A stretch of DNA of 21,544 nucleotides from Flavobacteriaceae bacterium UBA1115. Its GTDB lineage: Bacteria > Bacteroidota > Bacteroidia > Flavobacteriales > Flavobacteriaceae. Positions 16,976 to 21,544 of this stretch are shown one piece after another; position 1 is the first letter of the stretch; every line of letters begins with the position of its first letter. The position numbers and the translations under genes are program-made. The notes beneath the pieces were generated by a model that did not search any database, was not told where the DNA came from, and saw nothing but the letters and a program-made list of their open reading frames with translations. The DNA lies in assembly GCA_002313325.1 (NCBI GenBank), contig DCBE01000017.1:1-21544 (forward strand), in the 5' to 3' direction.

Positions 16976-17874
16976 AGTTTTTCGCGAAAGGAAAAGTATT
17001 GTTGACAGCCGAATATGCCGTTTTAGGTGGGGCCAAAGCACTTGCACTGCCCACCAAATTAGGGCAATCACTCGACATTACGAAAACCTCATCTAAGATG
17101 ATTACGTGGAGAAGTATTGATGTCAATGGGCAGTTGTGGTATGAAAATAGCTTTGACAAAAAAACTTTTGCGCCACAAAAACAAAACGATACTATTGGAC
17201 AACGTTTACAACAACTATTTCTATCTATCAACGAAGCAAATCCAACGATTTTAGCAGCTACTGGTGGGCTGTTGTTTGAAAGCAAACTGGCGTTTGATCG
17301 CAGTTGGGGCCTGGGAAGTTCTTCTACGTTGGTTTCGTTATTGGCCCAATGGTCTGATGTGAATCCTTATGTACTGCTACAAGAGGTATTTGGTGGAAGT
17401 GGCTATGACATCGCCTGTGCAACGGCTGACGGTGCGCTATTGTATGAACACACAAATGCGTTTCATCCAAACGTTACAGCGGTTGATTTTAATCCCACGT
17501 TCAAAGACCAGTTGTTTTTTGTGTACCTCAATCAAAAGCAAGACAGCCAACAGGCAGTTGCCGCCTTTGACAGCGGATTGCTCACGCAACAAAAAATGAA
17601 AATAATAAATGACCTTACGCTTTCCTTTTTAGCGGACGCAACATTAGTAGATTTTCAAAACTTAATGACGGAACACGAAGCAATTATTGCCAGTTTAATC
17701 AATGCTGCGCCCATTCAAAAACGGTTATTTGATGATTATTCTGGAACCATCAAAAGCTTAGGTGCATGGGGCGGTGATTTTATTTTAGCTTGTGGAGCTG
17801 CGGACACACCAAATTATTTTGCTCAAAAAGGGTACAAGACTTGTTTGACATACCAATCGCTAATAAGCAACTAG
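16972..17874 (+). CDS. GHMP-family kinase, GYDIA type (probable mevalonate-pathway kinase)
   Basis: A 300-residue small-molecule kinase of the GHMP superfamily. It shows the N-terminal KGKVLLTAEYAVLGG block (substrate side), the ATP loop GLGSSS (113-118), the GYDIA motif (144-148, with candidate catalytic Asp146) and the C-terminal glycine motif GAWGGDFILA. The position next to HMG-CoA reductase, with a 4-base overlap, indicates a mevalonate-pathway role. Whether it phosphorylates mevalonate, phosphomevalonate or something else cannot be decided from sequence; the GYDIA group is a distinct branch common in Bacteroidota. No clear intrinsic terminator follows; only a weak TGGTG/CACCA hairpin lies at 17938-17951. 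Confidence 0.88.
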   Translation: MKFFAKGKVLLTAEYAVLGGAKALALPTKLGQSLDITKTSSKMITWRSIDVNGQLWYENSFDKKTFAPQKQNDTIGQRLQQLFLSINEANPTILAATGGLLFESKLAFDRSWGLGSSSTLVSLLAQWSDVNPYVLLQEVFGGSGYDIACATADGALLYEHTNAFHPNVTAVDFNPTFKDQLFFVYLNQKQDSQQAVAAFDSGLLTQQKMKIINDLTLSFLADATLVDFQNLMTEHEAIIASLINAAPIQKRLFDDYSGTIKSLGAWGGDFILACGAADTPNYFAQKGYKTCLTYQSLISN

Positions 17875-18090
17875 TTACGTGTTTTTAAGTGAAAAAAATA
17901 TTATAATAATTTATGGTCAAGTTTATAGTGGTACTCGTGGTGTTTGCACCAATTTAAGTATGCTTTTTTGTTTTAACACATATATATTCAATTTGTTTTA
18001 ACTTAATTTCAAAAGCATCAGATGTCTGGGCAATCGTTTAGCGCTTTGATGCGATATAAATAAAACACAAAAAAAGGGGCAGTAGGTAAG

Positions 18091-18108
18091 TTTGGCACGG
18101 TTCGTGCA
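18091..18108 (+). promoter_or_regulatory. Candidate sigma-54-type promoter
   Basis: TGGCACG (18093-18099) and GTGCA (18104-18108) place GG at 18094-18095 and GC at 18106-18107, exactly the spacing of -24/-12 elements. Predicted start is near 18119. The -12 box has GTGCA rather than TTGCA. The site also forms a small palindrome, GCACG-GTT-CGTGC (18095-18107), so an operator is the alternative reading. The 12-mer at 18091-18102 recurs upstream of prc. Confidence 0.5.
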
Positions 18109-18118
18109 CAATTATTAT

Positions 18119-18188
18119 ATAATGTCGTAACATTTTTTATTGGTTATTGTTTTGACACCCGCACTTTTAGAAGTGCGGGTTTTTTTTT
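18119..18188 (+). ncRNA. Candidate short transcript or leader RNA (about 70 nt)
   Basis: The interval runs from the predicted start of the sigma-54-like promoter to the end of the terminator U-tract. It contains no ORF beyond ATG-TCG-TAA and ends in a 10-bp hairpin. It could be a small RNA or the attenuated leader of the channel gene 50 bases downstream. This is inferred from two flanking signals only. Confidence 0.35.
18157..18188 (+). terminator. Strong intrinsic terminator upstream of the mechanosensitive channel gene
   Basis: ACCCGCACTT (18157-18166) pairs perfectly over 10 bp with AAGTGCGGGT (18171-18180) around a TTAG tetraloop, followed by eight T (18181-18188). It lies about 280 bases after the kinase gene and 50 bases before the channel gene. 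Confidence 0.92.
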
Positions 18189-18238
18189 GAGTATCTAAAT
18201 GTAACATTTGTTTACTAATTTATCTATAATTTAGCGAT

Positions 18239-19468
18239 ATGCATCCACTCTACGACTTTCTTATAAATAACAATTGGTCCGAGACATGGGCCTGGTGGGC
18301 CGATTTTACTGCCATTACCTTTGTAATTTTAATCATTTCTTGGGTATTACGTGTTATTGCGCGTTTCATACTTGTTAATGTTTCTCATCGGATTTCAGGC
18401 GCTACAAAAACTACTATCGACGATGCGCTAATCGAACACAAGCTTCCTAAAAACGTTTCCCGCTTTGTACCTTACTTCTTCCTCCATGCTGCTATTCCGT
18501 TTTGGAGCAACGGTAACGACATGGTTGATTCGTGGATTAAAGCCATAGTTGACGTTTATGGGGTATTGATTGCCATACTTATAATAAGAAGTCTTTTAAG
18601 AGCTTTTAGGCAACAGCTACAAAAACAAAAACAATTTAAAGACAAACCCATTGACAGTTATGTACAGGTGGTCATGATTTTTTTATGGGGCATCGGGATA
18701 TTGCTTTCGTTTTCCATACTTTCGGGGAAAGAGCTCCTATATTTCTTTACAGGCTTAGGAGCTATTTCAGCAGTTACCCTATTGGTGTTCAAGGATACCA
18801 TTTTGGGCTTTGTTGCCAGTATTCAAATCAGCGCAAATGATTTGGTCCGTATAGGCGACTGGATAACCATGGAGTCTTATGGAGCAGATGGGGATGTGAT
18901 AGAAATAAATTTATCAACCATCAAAATTCAAAATTTTGATAAAACCATTACAACAGTACCAACCTATAAACTCATGTCAAGCTCCATCAAAAACTGGCGT
19001 GGCATGAGCGAATCTGAAGGGCGTAGAGTGAAACGACCTGTTTATATTCGCGCATCTTCTGTCCGCTTTTTAAATGAAAATGAGCTAAGCATCATAGCGC
19101 AAGTTGAACGTTTTCGGAATGTTGTTGATGAAAAGAAAAAAGATATTCATGCCTATAATGAGGCACTAAAAGCCGACACTTCTGTTCCGTTGAATGGAAG
19201 AAACTTGACCAATCTTGGATTGTTCCGCTCATATATACAAACCTTTTTGGAGCAACATCCAGATATCAACCAAAATCTAACGGTTATGTGTAGGCAACTA
19301 CCACCAACACCAAACGGAATTCCCTTAGAAGTGTATGCGTTTACTAAAGACAAACAATGGAAAAATCACGAAAACATCTCAGGTGATTTGTTTGATCATA
19401 TTATCGCTTCTGCCGCTTATTTCCAACTTAAACTGTTCGAATTCGAACAGCAAGCGCCATCAAGTTAG
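18239..19468 (+). CDS. MscS-superfamily mechanosensitive channel, YbdG/MscM-like
   Basis: Inner-membrane channel that opens under membrane tension to release solutes on hypo-osmotic shock. The 409 residues resemble E. coli YbdG (miniconductance channel) more than the smaller MscS. There are about five membrane segments (near 21-42, 76-90, 100-122, 141-163, 165-195). The pore helix and beta domain show GLGAISAVTLLVFKDTILG, IQISANDLVRIGDW and GADGDVIEINLSTIKI. YbdG-specific blocks follow: KNWRGMSESEGRRVKR, NGRNLTNLGLFRSYI and RQLPPTPNGIPLEVYAF. The ATG at 18239 gives a typical N-terminus. The gene stands alone, preceded by the terminator and possible sigma-54 element and convergent with tRNA-Asp. 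Confidence 0.94.
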   Translation: MHPLYDFLINNNWSETWAWWADFTAITFVILIISWVLRVIARFILVNVSHRISGATKTTIDDALIEHKLPKNVSRFVPYFFLHAAIPFWSNGNDMVDSWIKAIVDVYGVLIAILIIRSLLRAFRQQLQKQKQFKDKPIDSYVQVVMIFLWGIGILLSFSILSGKELLYFFTGLGAISAVTLLVFKDTILGFVASIQISANDLVRIGDWITMESYGADGDVIEINLSTIKIQNFDKTITTVPTYKLMSSSIKNWRGMSESEGRRVKRPVYIRASSVRFLNENELSIIAQVERFRNVVDEKKKDIHAYNEALKADTSVPLNGRNLTNLGLFRSYIQTFLEQHPDINQNLTVMCRQLPPTPNGIPLEVYAFTKDKQWKNHENISGDLFDHIIASAAYFQLKLFEFEQQAPSS

Positions 19469-19492
19469 CCTCATGTAATAATTTATAAAAGC

Positions 19493-19520
19493 AAAAAAGC
19501 CCTCCAATACAGGAAAGCTT
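19493..19520 (-). terminator. Intrinsic terminator of the tRNA-Asp transcript
   Basis: On the minus strand AAGCTTTCC (19520-19512) pairs along 9 bp, including two G-U pairs, with GGAGGGCTT (19505-19497) around a 6-base loop. The final TT of the stem runs on into four more T, giving a six-T tract (19498-19493). It closes the tRNA-Asp unit about 85 bases after the mature tRNA end. Confidence 0.75.
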
Positions 19521-19525
19521 CTCAT

Positions 19526-19565
19526 GGGTTCTCCTACGAACCTCTTGCAAACAACTATTTGCAAG
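19526..19565. repeat. Two adjacent inverted repeats in the tRNA-Asp trailer
   Basis: CTTGCAAA (19544-19551) and TTTGCAAG (19558-19565) form a perfect 8-bp stem with a 6-base loop. Next to it GGTTC (19527-19531) and GAACC (19538-19542) form a 5-bp stem. Both lie between tRNA-Asp and its terminator and would fold in the trailer RNA. Confidence 0.7.
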
Positions 19566-19603
19566 CAACACAACACATTAATATTGAAAGCTCTTAAGCT
19601 CTG

Positions 19604-19677
19604 CGGTCTGGACGGGACTCGAACCCGCGACCCCATGCGTGACAGGCATGTATTCTAACCAGCTGAACTACCAGACC
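19604..19677 (-). tRNA. tRNA-Asp (anticodon GTC)
   Basis: A 74-base cloverleaf on the minus strand. The acceptor stem GGTCTGG/CCAGACC is perfect, the D-arm contains AGCTGG, and the anticodon stem CATGC/GCATG encloses the loop CTGTCAC with anticodon GTC (19643-19641). The T-arm GCGGG-TTCGAGT-CCCGT is standard, and the discriminator base is G (19604). CCA is not encoded: the next bases are CAG. It has its own promoter just upstream and a terminator downstream. Confidence 0.97.
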
Positions 19678-19694
19678 CTTGCGTTAAGTGCGTG

Positions 19695-19723
19695 CAAATA
19701 TACACGCATTTTCGGATACACAA
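19695..19723 (-). promoter_or_regulatory. Promoter of tRNA-Asp (Bacteroidota type)
   Basis: On the minus strand TTG (19723-19721), an 18-base spacer and TATATTTG (19702-19695) match the -33/-7 consensus exactly. The expected start is near 19690, about a dozen bases before the mature tRNA 5' end at 19677. It lies in the 64-base gap between trxA and the tRNA. Confidence 0.8.
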
Positions 19724-19741
19724 AAGCAAAAAGAATATTGA

Positions 19742-20059
19742 CTATAACTGTTGGTCAATTGCAGTGGCGTAAACAGCTTTTGGAGACACACCAACCTTGC
19801 GATCAACGAGCTCACCATTTTTAAACAAAAGCACCGTTGGAATATTACGAACCCCAAATTTGGCAGCAAACTCTTGGTTGTTGTCCACGTCTACTTTGCC
19901 CACAACGGCTTTGCCTTCATACTCGTTACTGAGCTCATCAATAATGGGGCCTACCATGCGGCAAGGACCACACCACTCTGCCCAAAAATCAACCAATACA
20001 GGTTGACTGGATTTTAAAACAACTTTTTCGAAAGATGCATCTGTAATTTCTAGTGCCAT
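19742..20059 (-). CDS. trxA: Thioredoxin
   Basis: General cytoplasmic disulfide reductase that donates electrons to ribonucleotide reductase, methionine sulfoxide reductases and peroxidases. The 105 residues are standard length. The active site AEWCGPCRM gives Cys30 and Cys33; Asp24 (VDFWA), the cis-proline Pro74 (NIPTVLLF) and the C-terminal DRKVGVSPK block fit classical Trx. No signal peptide. It is expressed from its own promoter with a perfect TAnnTTTG box 22 bases before the ATG. It is a monocistronic gene between dnaE and tRNA-Asp. Confidence 0.97.
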   Translation of the reverse strand: MALEITDASFEKVVLKSSQPVLVDFWAEWCGPCRMVGPIIDELSNEYEGKAVVGKVDVDNNQEFAAKFGVRNIPTVLLFKNGELVDRKVGVSPKAVYATAIDQQL

Positions 20060-20081
20060 ATAATAATTATTTTTGCATATT

Positions 20082-20110
20082 CAAATGTACATCGTTTTTT
20101 TACAAATCAA
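20082..20110 (-). promoter_or_regulatory. Promoter of trxA (Bacteroidota type)
   Basis: On the minus strand TTG (20110-20108), an 18-base spacer and TACATTTG (20089-20082) match the Bacteroidota -33/-7 consensus. The box lies 22 bases upstream of the trxA ATG. It has the same spacing as the tRNA-Asp promoter 380 bases away. Confidence 0.75.
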
Positions 20111-20159
20111 TACAACAGTGCATCACTAGTCGCTATTGAGATATTTGTATAATCAATAG

Positions 20160-21544
20160 TTAATTCAGTTTATAAGCAACGGGATATGCGTCTAAAGCTT
20201 CTAACAGTTCGCTGCCAACGTGTGCTTTGAGTTTACAGCTGGTGGTGTGTAGCATAATCTCCTCTTCCGTTTCATAGAATGTCATATCTACTTTGTGATC
20301 TCCTTTGTGCTTTTTAAAGAGCTCATCTAAAAAGGAAGCCAACTTTTCATCCGCATGGGCCACATCTAGTTTAAGTGTTATTTTGTGTGTGCTGGTAGTC
20401 AAGGTGTCTTGAAGCAACTGAAAAGCATTAAACTGCATTCTGGCAGCGCCTCTTTTTCCCGTTTCACGATTTAACCAACCTTCTCTTACAGAAGCCTTGA
20501 CGTGAATAAAGTTATCCTCCACCAAAAAATGTCGGTATTTGAGGTACTCCTCTCCAAATATTTTAAATTGAAAAGACTCTTCAAAATCTTCTAAAATAAA
20601 CATGGCCCAACCTTTTCCATTCTTGGATACGCGGTGGTCTACCTCTCCAACCATGCCGCCAAAACTCAACTCCTTGTTGACCAAAGCATCCATGTTATTG
20701 AAAACCCCAAGTTTTGCATTGCAAAAATGATTCATAGCAGGTGCAAAATCATCAAGAGGGTGGGCTGAAATATAAATGCCAACTACTTCTTTTTCTTGCT
20801 TTAACTCCTTTAAAGCGGTCCAAGGCTCACAAATAGGTAGTTCTGGCGTGGCGATGGTAATTGCGGCATCGCCACCAAACAAACTTACCTGCGAAGATTG
20901 CTCGTTTACTTGGTGTTGTGCACCGTATTTAAGTGCTTTCTCAACAAAAGTCACCCCATCTCCGTCGTGATGAAAATATTGCGATCGGTGTGCATCAGAC
21001 AAGGAGTCTAGCCCCCCTGCAAGTATCAAGCTTTCAAACGATTTTTTGTTGACTGCCCGAAGGTCTATGCGCTGTGTCAAATCAAAAATAGATTCATAAG
21101 GCTTCTCTTTACGATGTGCGACTATGGTCTCAACTGCTGCTCGACCAACACCCTTAACAGCACCCATACCAAATCGAATGGCTCCTTTGTCGTTTACCGT
21201 AAACTTGTAGAATGATTCATTGACATCGGGTCCAAGAACAAATATGCCCATCCTTCGACACTCTTCCATAAAGAAGCTGACTTGCTTAATGTCGTTCATG
21301 TTGTTGGAAAGTACCGCTGCCATATATTCTGCCGGATAGTTTGCCTTTAGGTAAGCCGTTTGATAAGCAATCCAAGCGTAGCAAGTGGAGTGTGATTTAT
21401 TAAAAGCATAGGAAGCAAATGCCTCCCAATCTTTCCAAATCTTTTCAATTACCTCTCTTGGGTGACCCCGTTTCTCTCCACCGTTTAAAAACTTAGGCTT
21501 TAACTGCTCTAGTAAAGCAAAAATCTTTTTACCCATTGCTTTTC
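20160..21544 (-). CDS. dnaE: DNA polymerase III alpha subunit, C-terminal third
   Basis: Catalytic subunit of the replicative DNA polymerase. The reading frame enters from the right edge (K-A-M-G-K-K), so the Met at 21536 is internal and the 5' two-thirds (PHP and palm domains) lie outside the window. The 460 visible codons start in the fingers region with the DnaE block AFNKSHSTCYAWIAYQTAYLKANYPAEY. A helix-hairpin-helix region follows (IRFGMGAVKGVGRAAVETI). The OB-fold is next (VGEVDHRVSKNGKGWAMFILEDFEESFQ), then the C-terminal tau-binding region. No frame disruption is seen. It ends 100 bases before the trxA start, with no obvious terminator in between. Confidence 0.97.
   Translation of the reverse strand, partial: KAMGKKIFALLEQLKPKFLNGGEKRGHPREVIEKIWKDWEAFASYAFNKSHSTCYAWIAYQTAYLKANYPAEYMAAVLSNNMNDIKQVSFFMEECRRMGIFVLGPDVNESFYKFTVNDKGAIRFGMGAVKGVGRAAVETIVAHRKEKPYESIFDLTQRIDLRAVNKKSFESLILAGGLDSLSDAHRSQYFHHDGDGVTFVEKALKYGAQHQVNEQSSQVSLFGGDAAITIATPELPICEPWTALKELKQEKEVVGIYISAHPLDDFAPAMNHFCNAKLGVFNNMDALVNKELSFGGMVGEVDHRVSKNGKGWAMFILEDFEESFQFKIFGEEYLKYRHFLVEDNFIHVKASVREGWLNRETGKRGAARMQFNAFQLLQDTLTTSTHKITLKLDVAHADEKLASFLDELFKKHKGDHKVDMTFYETEEEIMLHTTSCKLKAHVGSELLEALDAYPVAYKLN

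Larger units (their letters stand above)
17875..18238. other. 364-bp gene-free interval with regulatory signals
   Basis: No coding sequence is evident. From left to right it holds a 5-bp hairpin TGGTG/CACCA (17938-17951), an AT-rich stretch, and spaced inverted arms GCATCA (18015-18020) and TGATGC (18047-18052). A sigma-54-like element (18091-18108) and a strong terminator (18157-18188) come next. Just before the channel gene lies a weak primary-type promoter, TTTG (18207-18210) and TAATTTAG (18227-18234). The last could transcribe the channel independently of the terminated upstream RNA. Confidence 0.6.

Noticed and set aside
17938..17951. TGGTG/CACCA hairpin as terminator of the HMG-CoA reductase operon
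   Set aside because: Only 5 bp, and the nearest T-run starts 12 bases later; not convincing.
19460..19525. 21-codon minus-strand ORF after GGAG-like sequence in the tRNA-Asp trailer
   Set aside because: It runs through the terminator hairpin into the channel gene, and Shine-Dalgarno signals are not informative in this phylum.

Overview
The window is an AT-rich chromosomal stretch from a member of the Bacteroidota, most likely Flavobacteriia. Four observations support this. The gene order purH-mreB-mreC-mreD-mrdA-rodA is typical of that phylum. Promoters fit the Bacteroidota pattern (TTG, 18-bp spacer, TAnnTTTG) and gene starts lack Shine-Dalgarno sequences. Isoprenoids come from a class II HMG-CoA reductase next to a GYDIA-type GHMP kinase. 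The protein families are also phylum-typical (long Prc, POT transporter, C40 lipoprotein). Almost everything is core genome; I see no phage, insertion sequence, CRISPR array or defence island.

Layout. 1-787 is the 3' end of groL, closed by a strong hairpin terminator whose U-tract touches the start codon of a free-methionine-sulfoxide-reductase-like GAF protein (828-1298). purH (1340-2866) follows. Next is the rod-shape and elongasome cluster mreB, mreC, mreD, mrdA (PBP2) and rodA (2897-8323), with overlapping junctions from mreC onward. Convergent to it is prc, a tail-specific protease (8338-10479, minus). Divergent from prc is a tightly overlapped set: surE, a small three-helix membrane protein, lpxB and a C40 (NlpC/P60) lipoprotein (10607-13185). 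On the minus strand a POT peptide transporter overlaps a secreted thioredoxin-fold protein (13293-15567). Divergent from these are HMG-CoA reductase and the GHMP kinase (15644-17874). A 364-bp gene-free interval follows, then a YbdG/MscM-like mechanosensitive channel (18239-19468). The window ends on the minus strand with tRNA-Asp, trxA and the 3' third of dnaE.

How the genes work together. The dominant theme is the cell envelope: the MreBCD scaffold with the PBP2/RodA peptidoglycan synthase pair, lipid A disaccharide synthesis (LpxB), a wall-hydrolase-type lipoprotein, a periplasmic tail-specific protease and an osmotic safety valve. Housekeeping functions (purine synthesis, chaperonin, mevalonate pathway, thioredoxin, replication) are interspersed.

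The most interesting signal is not a gene. An identical 12-mer, TTTGGCACGG followed by TT, occurs twice in non-coding DNA with the layout of a sigma-54 -24 element. One copy is upstream of prc. The other lies in the 364-bp interval before the mechanosensitive channel, where it would start a transcript of about 70 nt ending at a near-perfect intrinsic terminator. This suggests a small RNA or attenuated leader, and possibly a shared envelope or osmotic regulon. It is inference from sequence and needs expression data.
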